From Paracoccaceae bacterium (GTDB lineage: Bacteria > Pseudomonadota > Alphaproteobacteria > Rhodobacterales > Rhodobacteraceae): a stretch of 64,000 bases of DNA. The stretch lies in contig QWDA01000009.1 of the NCBI GenBank assembly GCA_003605175.1, forward strand, positions 1 to 64,000, in the 5' to 3' direction. Each line of letters opens with the position of its first letter. Position 1 is the first letter of the stretch. Both the position numbers and the translations under genes were made by a program. The notes under the pieces were generated by a model that was given only the letters and a program-made list of their open reading frames with translations, ran no database searches and had not been told where the DNA came from. Below, one piece after another: positions 35,948 through 46,321 of the stretch.

Positions 35948-36506
35948 GCTGATCCTGGCCGCCGTTCTGGCGGCCTCCCCGGCCCTTGCCGCGGAGGACG
36001 GGCCGGGGCCGAACCTGGAGATCGATATCGCCGGGGAGGCGAACGGGACGGTGGTGATCGACCTCCTGCCCGACGTGGCGCCGAAGCACGTGGCGCAGAT
36101 CACCGAGCTCGCGAAGGAGGGCGCCTATGACGGGGTGGTCTTCCACCGGGTGATCGACGGCTTCATGGCGCAGACCGGCGATGTGGAGTTCGGCCGCGAG
36201 GGCGGCGATCCGGCGATGATGGGCCGGGGCGGGTCCGAGCTGCCGGACATTCCGGCGGAGTTCTCGGATATCGGATTCGACCGGGGCGTCGTGGGGATGG
36301 CGCGGGCACAGCATCCGGATTCGGCGAACAGCCAGTTCTTCATCATGTTCGCGCCGGGGCCGTTCCTCGACGGGCAATACACGGTGGTCGGCCGGGTGAT
36401 CGCGGGCATGGACGTGGTGGACGCGATTCGCCGGGGCGACCAGGGCCGCAACGGCGCGGTGACCGAGGCGCCGGACGTGATGACGGCGGTCCGGGTGGTC
36501 GAATAG
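35940..36506 (+). CDS. Periplasmic cyclophilin-type peptidyl-prolyl isomerase
   Basis: 188 aa. A signal peptide (L-I-L-A-A-V-L-A-A-S-P-A-L-A-A-E) precedes a cyclophilin domain with F-H-R-V-I-D-G-F-M-A-Q-T-G-D, N-S-Q-F-F-I-M-F and Y-T-V-V-G-R-V-I-A-G-M. Likely a periplasmic folding factor. Overlaps the cytoplasmic paralogue by eight bases and must be translated with it. Confidence 0.93.
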   Translation: MRRLILAAVLAASPALAAEDGPGPNLEIDIAGEANGTVVIDLLPDVAPKHVAQITELAKEGAYDGVVFHRVIDGFMAQTGDVEFGREGGDPAMMGRGGSELPDIPAEFSDIGFDRGVVGMARAQHPDSANSQFFIMFAPGPFLDGQYTVVGRVIAGMDVVDAIRRGDQGRNGAVTEAPDVMTAVRVVE

Positions 36507-36520
36507 GCACCGGCACCCCC

Positions 36521-36561
36521 AAAACAAAACGTGCGCCCCTCTGACGGGAGAGACGCACGTT
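36521..36561 (-). terminator. Intrinsic terminator on the minus strand
   Basis: The stem AACGTGCG (36528-36535) / CGCACGTT (36554-36561) is followed on the minus strand by TTTTGTTTT. It lies 3' of the structured RNA at about 36575-36760 and would end that transcript. On the plus strand, no U-tract follows, so it is not the terminator of the cyclophilin genes. Confidence 0.7.
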
Positions 36562-36574
36562 CCACTATTCAATC

Positions 36575-36760
36575 TTTGGAGCCGGGAACGTATGTCCTGG
36601 CAGTCCACGCCCCCTGATGGAAGTCAGGCGTTCACTCGTTACCCCGCGCGAAGGGCGGTACCGTGTACTTCCGACGGCCGTGGGGATGAACAGCGGTCGC
36701 CGAATACCAATCACTTTGCCCCTTCCGAGGCTGGGCCAGGACGCTGACCCGGAACCTCGT
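36575..36760 (-). ncRNA. ssrS: Structured RNA, probable 6S RNA (ssrS)
   Basis: No protein is supported between the second cyclophilin and the Crp-type gene, but the minus strand folds strongly. Read 5'-3', CCGGG...GTCCTGGC (from 36752) pairs with GCCAGGAC...CCCGG (ending 36582), forming a closing stem with a small internal loop; the middle keeps a large open region with a hairpin CCTGA/TCAGG on the 3' side and a GC-rich apical stem. The ~180 nt length, rod shape and terminator just downstream fit 6S RNA, which binds housekeeping RNA polymerase in stationary phase. I cannot confirm the family without a covariance search; another structured RNA is possible. Confidence 0.5.
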
Positions 36761-36797
36761 CGGTGGCCTTCTTCTCGCACGGGGAGCCGGCCGGGTC

Positions 36798-36813
36798 TGT
36801 GAAGCGGATCACA
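36798..36813. promoter_or_regulatory. Perfect Crp-type palindrome TGTGA-N6-TCACA
   Basis: TGTGAAGCGGATCACA is an exact match to the Crp half-sites. It lies six bases past the stop of the Crp-type regulator gene and about 45 bp upstream of the 5' end of the putative 6S RNA, on the side where its promoter must be. It could let the regulator or another Crp-family protein control the RNA. Confidence 0.5.
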
Positions 36814-36819
36814 CAAGGC

Positions 36820-37479
36820 TCAGAAAGTGTCGTTCTGGGCGAGTTCCTGGAGCGCGTCGCGGTCGGTGATGCGGATGCTGCCACGGCCGAGCTCGACCAG
36901 GCCCTCGCGTTTCCAGTCGGCGAGGGTCTTGGAGACGGCCTCGCGGGTGACGCCGAGGAAATCGGCGAGATTCGCCTGCGACATCGGTAGGTCGGTGGCG
37001 GCGGGGCCGAGCAGGTGCAGCACCTTGCGGGCGAGCCGGATCGGCAGGGGCAGGAAGGCCTGTTCGCTGATCTGGGTGTCCATCCAGCGCATCCGCTGGC
37101 CGGCGAGCTGCATCAGGTCGGCGGCGAGGTCGGGATGGGTGCGGAACGCGGCGACAACGTCGCGGTTGCGGATCCCAAGCACGGTGGTGGGGCGGAGCGC
37201 GGTCACGGTGGCAGTGCGCGCGCCCGGGTCGAACAGCGCGATCTCGCCGAACAGCGCGCCGGCGGTCAGCATGTCGAGCGCGAGCTTGCGGCCGTCCTCG
37301 GAGAGCACCGAGACCTCGAGCGCGCCCTCCACCACGGCGAAGAGGGAATCGCCCGGGTCGCCCTGTTCGAACAGCACTTCGCCCTTGGCGAGTCGCTTCT
37401 CGCGGGCGAGCGCGCGCAGCATGTCGGTGAGCGAGGCGGAGGCGTTGGAGAGGAATCCGGTGCGCGGCAGCAGCGTCAT
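36820..37479 (-). CDS. Crp/Fnr-family transcriptional regulator
   Basis: 219 aa. Cyclic-nucleotide domain (about 20-140): G-E-V-L-F-E-Q-G-D-P-G-D-S-L-F and phosphate-binding cassette G-E-I-A-L-F-D-P-G-A-R-T-A, keeping the Glu and Arg used for cAMP/cGMP. Winged helix C-terminal (about 155-215) with recognition helix V-T-R-E-A-V-S-K-T-L. No N-terminal Cys cluster, so it is not an oxygen-sensing Fnr. ATG at 37479 chosen over a TTG 20 codons upstream. Likely a Crp-like activator; effector unknown. Confidence 0.88.
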   Translation of the reverse strand: MTLLPRTGFLSNASASLTDMLRALAREKRLAKGEVLFEQGDPGDSLFAVVEGALEVSVLSEDGRKLALDMLTAGALFGEIALFDPGARTATVTALRPTTVLGIRNRDVVAAFRTHPDLAADLMQLAGQRMRWMDTQISEQAFLPLPIRLARKVLHLLGPAATDLPMSQANLADFLGVTREAVSKTLADWKREGLVELGRGSIRITDRDALQELAQNDTF

Positions 37480-37566
37480 CGAAACGGGCCCTTCGAGCAA
37501 TGCTGCGCGAAGTCTAGCAGATGCTGGCGGGGCGGGCAAAGCGCCCGCCCGTCCGGCCGCTCGCCG

Positions 37567-38082
37567 TCATTTCACCGGGGCGAGAGAGGTGAAGGCGGGG
37601 ATCGGGCTTGCGGCGGCGGCGGCGGGCTCGATGCCGGGCCAGTTGCCGCCGGCGAGCGAGATGTTGCCCGGGATGTCCTCCTCCCAGAAGCCGACCACGT
37701 TCCTGGTGATGTTGAGATAGAGGTGGCCGTCGACGATCCGCCAGAGGTTCGGGTTGCCGGGCACCTTGCCGCCCTTGGAGACGCCATAGGCGCAGTGGCC
37801 GTCGAATTCCGGGGCGTAGGCCTCCGGGTCGGCCAGGAATTTCGCGCGGTTCGCCTCGGTGGCGAAGGCCCAGGTCGCGCCGTTCCACTCGGCGGTGATC
37901 CCGGCCTTGCCGGGCACCGCGGCGGGTTGCGGCGTGCCCACCGGCGATTGCGGCAGGTCCCGATAGGCGACGACGTCGTAGCCCGAGACGGCGAAGCCTG
38001 TCCCGTCGACATATTGTTCGCCGGCGAAGGCGGCAGGGGCGGCGAGCAGGAAGGGGACGGCGAAAAGGCTGCGGAGGGTCAT
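37567..38082 (-). CDS. Exported YHS-domain protein
   Basis: 171 aa with a signal peptide ending A-A-F-A-G. The YHS-type region (about 25-125) includes V-S-G-Y-D-V-V-A-Y, W-A-F-A-T-E-A-N-R-A-K-F-L-A-D-P-E-A-Y-A-P-E-F-D-G-H-C-A-Y-G-V-S, a family seen in metal-handling and unassigned periplasmic proteins. A conserved tail (L-Y-L-N-I-T-R-N-V-V-G-F-W) follows. Precise role unknown. Single gene upstream of the Crp-type gene on the same strand. Confidence 0.82.
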   Translation of the reverse strand: MTLRSLFAVPFLLAAPAAFAGEQYVDGTGFAVSGYDVVAYRDLPQSPVGTPQPAAVPGKAGITAEWNGATWAFATEANRAKFLADPEAYAPEFDGHCAYGVSKGGKVPGNPNLWRIVDGHLYLNITRNVVGFWEEDIPGNISLAGGNWPGIEPAAAAASPIPAFTSLAPVK

Positions 38083-38391
38083 GGAAGGTCCATCGGTCTG
38101 AATTTCGGGTGGTCCTTCATCCCGTGGCGGCGCGCGCGGGGGAACCCACGAAGCCGTGTGTCACGGGCTTGTGTGCGGGTGTGAGTTTTTGCGTGGCGCA
38201 ACACCGGTTCGCAGCCCCGCCCGGAATCAAGGCCCGGCACGGGCCGCCGGGCGAGCGCCTGCCCGTCCCGGCGGGCTGGCGCTTTGGTGACGTTCCGCGC
38301 CGAACGATTGTACAGCGGACCTGGTGAGATAAAGCGCCCCGCACAATCGTCGCAGCGCCATCCCACGGGCAGGCGCTCGCCCGGCTCAGCG
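38083..38391. other. Intergenic stretch dominated by one type 1 repeat
   Basis: About 310 bases between the tyrS stop and the start of the YHS gene, both on the minus strand. A type 1 element occupies 38246-38385. The remaining part near 38083-38200 should hold the YHS gene promoter; no box is convincing and no gene is supported. Confidence 0.6.
38246..38385 (-). repeat. Type 1 composite inverted repeat, copy 3
   Basis: Reverse orientation to copies 1 and 2. Arms: GCCGGGCGAGCGCCTGCCCG...GGCGGGCTGGCGCT, and AGCGCCATCCCACGGGCAGG then CGCTCGCCCGGC. The spacer contains GAGATAAAGCGC, the complement of the CTTTAT box of the other copies. Confidence 0.75.
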
Positions 38392-39645
38392 CTAGGAGCC
38401 CAGCGTCACCAGCGCGTGGCGCTTCTTGCCGGCGGAGAGCTTCACCGGGGCGGCGAAGGCGCCGGCATCCAGCGTCAGGCCCGGGTCGGTCACCGGCGCG
38501 TCGTCGAGCCGCGCGCCGCCCTCGGCGATCAGGCGCTTCGCTTCCTTGCCCGATTTCGCGAGGCCCGAGCGGACGATGAGCTGGACGATGGAGATGCCCT
38601 CGCCCAGTTCGCCCGCCGAGAGGGAGAGCGTCGGGAGATCCTCGCCGATGCCGCCCTTCTCGAACACCTCGCGCGCGGTGGCTTCCGCCGCCGCCGCCGC
38701 CTCGGCGCCGTGGCAGAGCGCGGTCACCTCGTTTGCGAGCCGGATCTTCGCCGCGTTGATCTCCGCACCGCCAAGCCCGCCGAGACGGTCGCATTCCTCC
38801 ACGGGAAGCTCGGTGTAGAGCTTCAGGAAGCGGCCGACATCGGCGTCGGTGGTGTTGCGCCAGAACTGCCAGAACTCGTAGGGCGACAGCATCTCGGCAT
38901 TGAGCCAGACCGCGCCGCCCTGGCTCTTGCCCATCTTGCGGCCGTCGGAGGTGGTCAGGAGCGGGGTGGTCAGGCCGTAGATCTCGTGGTCGAGCACTCG
39001 CCGGGTCAGGTCGACGCCGTTGACGATATTGCCCCACTGGTCCGAGCCGCCCATCTGCAGCAGGCAGCCATAGCGGCGGTTCAGCTCCAGGAAGTCATAG
39101 GCCTGCAGGATCATGTAGTTGAATTCGAGGAACGACAGCGACTGCTCGCGGTCGAGGCGCGATTTGACGCTTTCGAAGGAAAGCATCCGGTTGATCGAGA
39201 AATGCCGGCCGATATCGCGCAGGAACTCGAGATAGTTCAGCCCGTCGAGCCATTCGGCGTTGTTTCGCATCAGCGCGTCGGTGGCGCCGTCGCCATAGAC
39301 GAGGTATTTCGCGAAGACGCCCTGCATGCCCGCGATGTTCGCGTCGATCGCTTCGGGCGAGAGGAGCGGGCGTTCGTCGGAGCGGAACGAGGGATCGCCC
39401 ACCTTGGTGGTGCCGCCGCCCATCAGCGTGATCGGCTTGCCGCCGCATTTCTGGAACCAGCGCAGGAGCATGATGTTCAGGAGATGGCCCACATGGAGCG
39501 ACTTCGCCGTCGCGTCATAGCCAATATAGGCCGGCACCACGCCCGCGATCAGCGCCTCGTCGAGGCTTTGCAGGTCGGTGCAGTCGGCGAGGAAGCCGCG
39601 TTCGACGATGATCCTGAGGAAATCCGATTTCGGGTGGTAGGTCAT
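38392..39645 (-). CDS. tyrS: Tyrosyl-tRNA synthetase
   Basis: 417 aa, class I synthetase. The HIGH motif appears as H-V-G-H in S-L-H-V-G-H-L-L-N, the KMSKS loop as K-M-G-K-S, and the tyrosine pocket as [20 protein letters not shown] is conserved TyrRS. A C-terminal S4 RNA-binding domain (about 350-410: [15 protein letters not shown]) is present. Charges tRNA-Tyr. Divergent from anmK with a 65-bp gap. Confidence 0.97.
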   Translation of the reverse strand: MTYHPKSDFLRIIVERGFLADCTDLQSLDEALIAGVVPAYIGYDATAKSLHVGHLLNIMLLRWFQKCGGKPITLMGGGTTKVGDPSFRSDERPLLSPEAIDANIAGMQGVFAKYLVYGDGATDALMRNNAEWLDGLNYLEFLRDIGRHFSINRMLSFESVKSRLDREQSLSFLEFNYMILQAYDFLELNRRYGCLLQMGGSDQWGNIVNGVDLTRRVLDHEIYGLTTPLLTTSDGRKMGKSQGGAVWLNAEMLSPYEFWQFWRNTTDADVGRFLKLYTELPVEECDRLGGLGGAEINAAKIRLANEVTALCHGAEAAAAAEATAREVFEKGGIGEDLPTLSLSAGELGEGISIVQLIVRSGLAKSGKEAKRLIAEGGARLDDAPVTDPGLTLDAGAFAAPVKLSAGKKRHALVTLGS

Positions 39646-39710
39646 GGGATTGTCTCTATGCTCCGGGCCCGGATCGGGTCTATAGCGGGCCGGGGCGGCA
39701 GAGGGAAGGC

Positions 39711-40832
39711 ATGACGGGGACGCGGCCGGTCTGGGCGCTCGGGGCGATGTCCGGAACCTCGCTCGACGGGGTCGACGCCGCGATGGTGCTGACCGACGGG
39801 CGCACCATCTCGGAATTCGGCGAAACCCGCTACCGGCCCTATGGCGACATGGAGCGCCTGGCGATCCGCACCGCCTTCGGGCCGCGCCGGGACGAGCATG
39901 CCGATGCGGAAGCGGCGGAGGTGGTGGAGACCGCCCATGCCGCGCTGCTTTCGGGGTTCACGGGCGCCGGGGTGATCGGCTTTCACGGCCAGACCCTGTG
40001 GCACGACCCGGACAACCGGTTCACGCTGCAGGTCGGCGACGGCGAGATCCTGGCCGCGGTGCTGGGCCTGCCGGTGGTCTGGGATTTCCGCAGCACCGAT
40101 GTGGCGATGGGCGGGCAGGGGGCGCCGCTCGCGCCGTTCTTCCACCATGCCTGCGCGCGGCATATCGGGGCGACGGCGCCCATCGCGTTCCTCAATCTCG
40201 GCGGCGTGGGCAATCTGACCTGGGTCGATCCGCGCAAGGAGGACCCGGCGCGGAAGGGCGCGCTCCTGGCCTTCGACACCGGGCCGGCCAATGCGCCGGT
40301 GAACGACCTCGCGCAGGCGCGCTGGGGCGTGCCCTTCGACAGGGACGGCGCGCGGGCGGCGCGGGGGCAGGTGGCGGAAGGGGTGATCGAGCGGATGCTG
40401 GCGCAGGGCTATTTCACCAAGCTGCCGCCGAAATCGCTCGACCGGAACCATTTCGCCCAGCTGGCCGCCGATGTGGCGGACCTGTCCGACGACGACGCGG
40501 CGGCGACGCTCACCTGCGCGGCGGCGGCGGCGGTGGCGCGCGGGATGGAGCATTGCCCGGCGCGGCCCGAGCGGCTCCTGGTGACCGGCGGCGGGCGGCG
40601 CAATCCGGTGCTGATGGCGATGCTGGGCGCGCTGGTCGATTGCCCGGTGGCGCCGGTCGAGGAGGCCGGGCTCGACGGCGACATGCTCGAGGCGCAGGCC
40701 TTCGCCTATCTCGCGGTGCGGGTGATGGAGGGGCTGCCCACATCGGCGCCGGGCACGACGGGGGTGCGCTCGCCGGTGGGCGGCGGGAAGGTCTCGCGGC
40801 CCGGGGATCTGGGGTATAGGCATTTGTGCTAG
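39711..40832 (+). CDS. anmK: Anhydro-N-acetylmuramic acid kinase
   Basis: 373 aa, full length. Begins with the nucleotide-binding [13 protein letters not shown]; later [17 protein letters not shown] and V-T-G-G-G-R-R-N-P are AnmK hallmarks. Converts 1,6-anhydro-MurNAc from wall turnover to MurNAc-6-phosphate. Divergent from tyrS, an arrangement common in Rhodobacteraceae. Confidence 0.95.
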   Translation: MTGTRPVWALGAMSGTSLDGVDAAMVLTDGRTISEFGETRYRPYGDMERLAIRTAFGPRRDEHADAEAAEVVETAHAALLSGFTGAGVIGFHGQTLWHDPDNRFTLQVGDGEILAAVLGLPVVWDFRSTDVAMGGQGAPLAPFFHHACARHIGATAPIAFLNLGGVGNLTWVDPRKEDPARKGALLAFDTGPANAPVNDLAQARWGVPFDRDGARAARGQVAEGVIERMLAQGYFTKLPPKSLDRNHFAQLAADVADLSDDDAAATLTCAAAAAVARGMEHCPARPERLLVTGGGRRNPVLMAMLGALVDCPVAPVEEAGLDGDMLEAQAFAYLAVRVMEGLPTSAPGTTGVRSPVGGGKVSRPGDLGYRHLC

Positions 40833-40900
40833 GCCGGCGATCTGCCGGCGTTTCGTTCCTTCCGTGGCGTTGCCGGCGGCCCATGCGATTCCCCTAATCC

Positions 40901-41047
40901 ATTCAGAGAGCACGCTTCGATGACCTACGGATCCGGGCGCGGGCGGTGCTCTGTCTGGCGGCGGTGGTGGGCGGCATCTGCGCGCTGTCGCCGGCGATCC
41001 GGTTTCTCAAGCGGAGGGCGCGGCTGCTTGACGTGGCGGGGCGGTAG
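40901..41047 (+). pseudogene. Possible small hydrophobic protein, start missing or frameshifted
   Basis: The frame reads D-D-L-R-I-R-A-R-A-V-L-C-L-A-A-V-V-G-G-I, then C-A-L-S-P-A-I-R-F-L-K-R-R-A-R-L-L-D-V-A-G-R and stops at TAG. This looks like one membrane helix with a basic tail. Only ATT or an internal GTG could start it; the nearby ATG at 40920 is in another frame. It may be a decayed gene or chance. Confidence 0.25.
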
Positions 41048-41200
41048 CAGGGGCGCGGGAGGGGGCGCGGCGCGGGAACGGCGCGCCGTGTGATGGCGCC
41101 CCCAATCCCGCCGGAGGCGTGCCTGCGGCACGACCGGGCTGGCGGCACAACGCCGGTTCGGTTTTCCCGCCAGGCTTCGCGCACCGCGGCATGGCAGATG

Positions 41201-41295
41201 GGCTCCGCCCGTTCGTCCCTCGAAACGTCCCCCGGACGTGTCGCCGGCTGCGCCGGGCCGGGGCTCACTCCCACGGGCCGGCGCCCGCCCGGCTC
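41201..41295 (-). repeat. Type 2 intergenic repeat, copy 2
   Basis: Reverse-strand copy of the element at 1145-1228: TCGAAACGTCCCCCGGACG, GCCGGCTGCGCCGGGCCGGG, GCTCACTCCCACGGGCCGGC, CGCCCGCCCGGCTCAGCGCT. The palindrome carries one change (GTG for GTTT). Confidence 0.65.
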
Positions 41296-41413
41296 AGCGC
41301 TTGATGGTGGGGGATAGGCGCCACCTGCCTGCCATGCCGGGCGGGGCTTCCGCCCGCCGGCGCAACCGTGCTAGCCGGGGGCAACTTCCATTGTCATGCG
41401 GGAGAGGCACCAC

Positions 41414-42238
41414 ATGAAGAAACTCGTCCTGACCGGGGCCGCCGGACGGCTCGGGTCGCATCTCCGGGAACCGCTGTCGAAACTCTGCGAGACGCTCGTC
41501 ACCACCGACATCGCGCCGCAGATCGCCGAGACGCTGCCGAACGAGACCTATGTCAGCGCCGATCTGGGCGATCTCGACGCCATGGTCGCGCTGCTCGAGG
41601 GCGCCGAGATGGTGGTGCATTTCGGCGCCATCGGCGACGAGGCCCCGTTCGAGAAGATCCTGCATTCGAACATCCTCGGCGCCTACAACATCTGGGAGGC
41701 CGCCTGGCGCAACAAGCTCCGCCGCGTGGTCTACGCCTCCTCGATCCATGCCGTCGGCATGCACCGCAAGACCGAGGCCATCGGCGTGGACGCGCCGCAC
41801 CGGCCCGACACGTTCTACGGGCTGGCGAAATGCTTCGCCGAGGATCTCGCCTCGCTCTACTGGGACAAGCGCGGGATCGAGGCGGTGTGCCTGCGCATCC
41901 TCTCCGCCGCGCAGCCGACCAACCCGCGCGCGGTGGGCTCCTGGCTCAGCTATGGCGACCTCGTGCATCTGGTGGAGCGCGCCATCGACACGCCGGTGGC
42001 CGGGTTCTCGGTGGTCTATGGCGTCTCGAACAACGACCGGTCGCCGGTGGACAATTCCGGCGCGAAGCATCTGGGCTACCACCCGAAGGACAATGCCGAG
42101 CAGTTCGCGAAGGAAATCTACGCCGCCGCCGAACCGCTCGACCCGACCGACCTCGCCAATCTCTGCCATGGCGGCCCCTTCGCGACGGTGCCCCTGGGCG
42201 AAAGCGGCGTGGCGTTCCTGAACCTGAAGGACGAGTAG
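41414..42238 (+). CDS. udh: Uronate dehydrogenase-like NAD-dependent oxidoreductase
   Basis: 274 aa extended SDR. N-terminal NAD site V-L-T-G-A-A-G-R-L-G-S; catalytic Y-G-L-A-K (Tyr-x-x-x-Lys) with S-S-I-H-A-V-G upstream. S-A-A-Q-P-T-N-P-R and N-N-D-R-S-P-V-D-N-S, L-G-Y-H-P-K-D-N-A-E follow the pattern of bacterial uronate dehydrogenase, which oxidises galacturonate or glucuronate to aldaric lactones. The ATG at 41414 has GGAGAGG upstream. Substrate is inferred from similarity. Confidence 0.75.
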   Translation: MKKLVLTGAAGRLGSHLREPLSKLCETLVTTDIAPQIAETLPNETYVSADLGDLDAMVALLEGAEMVVHFGAIGDEAPFEKILHSNILGAYNIWEAAWRNKLRRVVYASSIHAVGMHRKTEAIGVDAPHRPDTFYGLAKCFAEDLASLYWDKRGIEAVCLRILSAAQPTNPRAVGSWLSYGDLVHLVERAIDTPVAGFSVVYGVSNNDRSPVDNSGAKHLGYHPKDNAEQFAKEIYAAAEPLDPTDLANLCHGGPFATVPLGESGVAFLNLKDE

Positions 42239-42287
42239 CGACCGCCCGCTCCGCTCTTTCCCTCGGCCCGGGCGACCAGCCCGGGCC

Positions 42288-42411
42288 GCGCCCGACCCTT
42301 GGGGCGGGAGGGCGCATGGCGGCGTCGCACGCCGCACAGGGCGAGTTCGGAGCCTGCGAGATAAACAGCCGACCACAGGCGTGCCGAAGGCGCCCTCCCA
42401 GGGTCGGGCGT
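42288..42411. repeat. Long inverted repeat with GATAAA spacer
   Basis: GCGCCCGACCC then GCGGGAGGGCGC (42288-42315) is complementary to GCGCCCTCCCAGGGTCGGGC (42389-42409). The spacer contains GCGAGATAAACAGC, similar to the GATAAA box inside type 1 repeats. A relative of that family or an RNA hairpin. Confidence 0.5.
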
Positions 42412-42478
42412 GGCCCTCAGCACTTCAGTTCCTCCCTTGGAGCGACGTTCCAATTGCGCGCGCCCAACTACCTCTCCG

Positions 42479-42503
42479 GTGTACAGGTTGTGTACGGGTT
42501 GTG
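42479..42503 (+). repeat. 11-bp GTGTAC repeat cluster, copy 2
   Basis: GTGTACAGGTT followed by GTGTACGGGTT and GTG, preceded by CCG. Same 11-bp spacing as at 4241 and 62551. It lies just past the stop of oxyR. Confidence 0.75.
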
Positions 42504-42519
42504 GGGCCCGGATTCCGGC

Positions 42520-43428
42520 TCAGATCTCCGCCCGCTGCATCGCCTCGGCCGCGCCGCGCACTGCCTGCGCGATCTGTCCCAGCCGCTCGGAAAGCGGGCT
42601 CGACCGGCGCCAGATCATGCCGATCGTCCGCCGGGGTGGCGCCGCGCCGAAGCGCGCTATCGAGACATTGGCCGAGCGCGTCTCGACCGCCAGTGCCATC
42701 TCGGGGATCAGCGTCACGCCGATCCCGGCGCCCACCATCTGCACCAGTGTCGAGAGCGAGCTGCCGTCGAGGATCTCGCGCGGCCGCGAGGCGGGGAGGC
42801 TGCAGAACGACAGCGCCTGGTCGCGGAAGCAATGGCCTTCTTCGAGCAGCAACAGCCGCATTTCCCTCAGGCTTTCGCGGTCGGGCACCGGCTTTTCCGC
42901 ATCCTCGCCGGGACGCACCAGCACGAAATCCTCCGAGAACAGCGCCACTTCCTCCAGCGCCGGTTCCGAGACCGGCAGCGCCACGATGGCGGTGTCGAGA
43001 CGTCCCTCCGACAGCTCGCGGATCAGCTTCGGGGTGACCGTCTCGCGCACATGGATGTCGAGCCCGGGATAGGCCCGCGCCAGGTCGCCGATCACCGCCG
43101 GCAAGAGATAGGGCGCGATGGTCGGGATCACCCCGATCCGGAGCCGACCCGCGAGCCCCGTCTGCGCCGCCCGGGCCATGTCCGACAGCTCGTCCACAGC
43201 CCTGAGGATATCCCGCGCCCGCGCCAGGAATTCCTCGCCGAACCCGGTCAGCCGGATCTGCCGCGCACCCCTTTCGAACAGGGGCGTTCCGAGTTCCGCC
43301 TCGAGGTCGCGGATCTGCATCGAGAGCGCGGGCTGGGTGATCGCGCTCGCCTCGGCGGCGCGGCCGAAATGGCCCTGGCGGGCCAGCGCGTCGACATAGC
43401 GGAGTTGTTTCAGGGTGAGGTTGTTCAT
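42520..43428 (-). CDS. oxyR: OxyR, hydrogen peroxide-sensing LysR regulator
   Basis: 302 aa. LysR N-terminal helix-turn-helix (L-K-Q-L-R-Y-V-D-A-L-A-R-Q-G-H-F-G-R-A-A-E-A-S) and the redox pair Cys200 and Cys209 in E-G-H-C-F-R-D-Q-A-L-S-F-C, matching E. coli OxyR Cys199/Cys208. When oxidised it should activate the divergently placed katG. A dyad ATAAG-N5-CTTAT overlaps its start. Confidence 0.93.
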   Translation of the reverse strand: MNNLTLKQLRYVDALARQGHFGRAAEASAITQPALSMQIRDLEAELGTPLFERGARQIRLTGFGEEFLARARDILRAVDELSDMARAAQTGLAGRLRIGVIPTIAPYLLPAVIGDLARAYPGLDIHVRETVTPKLIRELSEGRLDTAIVALPVSEPALEEVALFSEDFVLVRPGEDAEKPVPDRESLREMRLLLLEEGHCFRDQALSFCSLPASRPREILDGSSLSTLVQMVGAGIGVTLIPEMALAVETRSANVSIARFGAAPPRRTIGMIWRRSSPLSERLGQIAQAVRGAAEAMQRAEI

Positions 43429-43441
43429 AAGCTCACCTTAT
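43427..43441. promoter_or_regulatory. Dyad at the oxyR start, possible OxyR autoregulatory site
   Basis: ATAAGCTCACCTTAT is a perfect dyad (ATAAG/CTTAT, 5-bp centre) overlapping the oxyR ATG in the 203-bp oxyR-katG gap. The spacing only partly fits OxyR half-sites, so the assignment is weak. Confidence 0.3.
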
Positions 43442-43472
43442 TCCGCCGATCAGGAAATTCAACTTAAACTAA

Positions 43473-45806
<2,334 letters not shown>

Positions 45807-45846
45807 CCGGTCCCCAAAAGGGGCGCGGCCACCCGCGCCCCCGCGA

Positions 45847-45879
45847 ACCCCGCCCCCAAGGAGGCGGGGTTTTTCTTTT
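45847..45879 (+). terminator. Strong intrinsic terminator after katG
   Basis: ACCCCGCC (45847-45854) pairs with GGCGGGGT (45863-45870), followed by TTTTTCTTTT. It is 40 bp past the katG stop. Confidence 0.9.
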
Positions 45880-45900
45880 CCCGGCCGTTGCGGATTTCGC

Positions 45901-45931
45901 TTGATCTGGAGCGGCTCCAGGTGGGTAGCAG
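45901..45931 (+). promoter_or_regulatory. MerR-type promoter/operator with 19-bp spacer
   Basis: TTGATC at 45901-45906 and TAGCAG at 45926-45931 are separated by 19 bp, the long spacer typical of MerR-controlled promoters. The spacer holds the perfect dyad CTGGAGCGGCTCCAG (45906-45920). It lies 30 bp before the merR gene, implying autoregulation of the merR-SDR unit. Confidence 0.75.
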
Positions 45932-45960
45932 GGTGCAATCCGGAAGCGGCGAGGATCGGC

Positions 45961-46320
45961 ATGAAGATTTCCGAAGCGGCGGCACGATGCGGGCTCGGCA
46001 TCGACACGATCCGGTTCTACGAGCGCTCGGGCCTCCTGCCGCCCGTGGCGCGCGGCGCCGACGGAAAGCGGCGGTTCTCGCCCGGTGATGTCGACTGGCT
46101 GATCCTGATGGCGTCGCTGCGGGAAACCGGCATGCCGATGGAGCGGATGCGGCGCTTCGCGGAGCTCTACCGGCGCGGCGATGACAGCATTTCCGAGCGC
46201 CGCAGGATGCTCGTGGACCACGCGGCCACGCTCGCAGCGCGGCGCGCCGGGCTCGACCGTTGCGCGGCGCTGCTCGCCGCGAAGCTGAAGCGCTACGACG
46301 ACATCGAAAAGGGAGAATGA
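45961..46320 (+). CDS. MerR-family transcriptional regulator
   Basis: 119 aa. M-K-I-S-E-A-A-A-R-C-G-L-G-I-D-T-I-R-F-Y-E-R-S-G-L-L-P-P is the classical MerR winged helix, followed by a dimerisation coiled coil. No metal-binding Cys cluster; a single Cys near residue 100. It most resembles the NmlR/AdhR subgroup of aldehyde or nitrosative stress sensors. ATG at 45961 is preceded by a matching promoter. The next gene starts one base after the stop. Confidence 0.87.
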   Translation: MKISEAAARCGLGIDTIRFYERSGLLPPVARGADGKRRFSPGDVDWLILMASLRETGMPMERMRRFAELYRRGDDSISERRRMLVDHAATLAARRAGLDRCAALLAAKLKRYDDIEKGE

Positions 46321-46321
46321 G

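Larger units (their letters stand above)
40833..41413. other. Intergenic stretch with a possible broken small gene and a type 2 repeat
   Basis: About 580 bases between anmK and the uronate dehydrogenase-like gene. It contains a short hydrophobic reading frame at about 40901-41047 without a normal start (see separate entry), a CCTGCGGCACGACCGGG box near 41121, and a type 2 repeat near 41201-41295. The rest shows nothing assignable. Confidence 0.6.
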
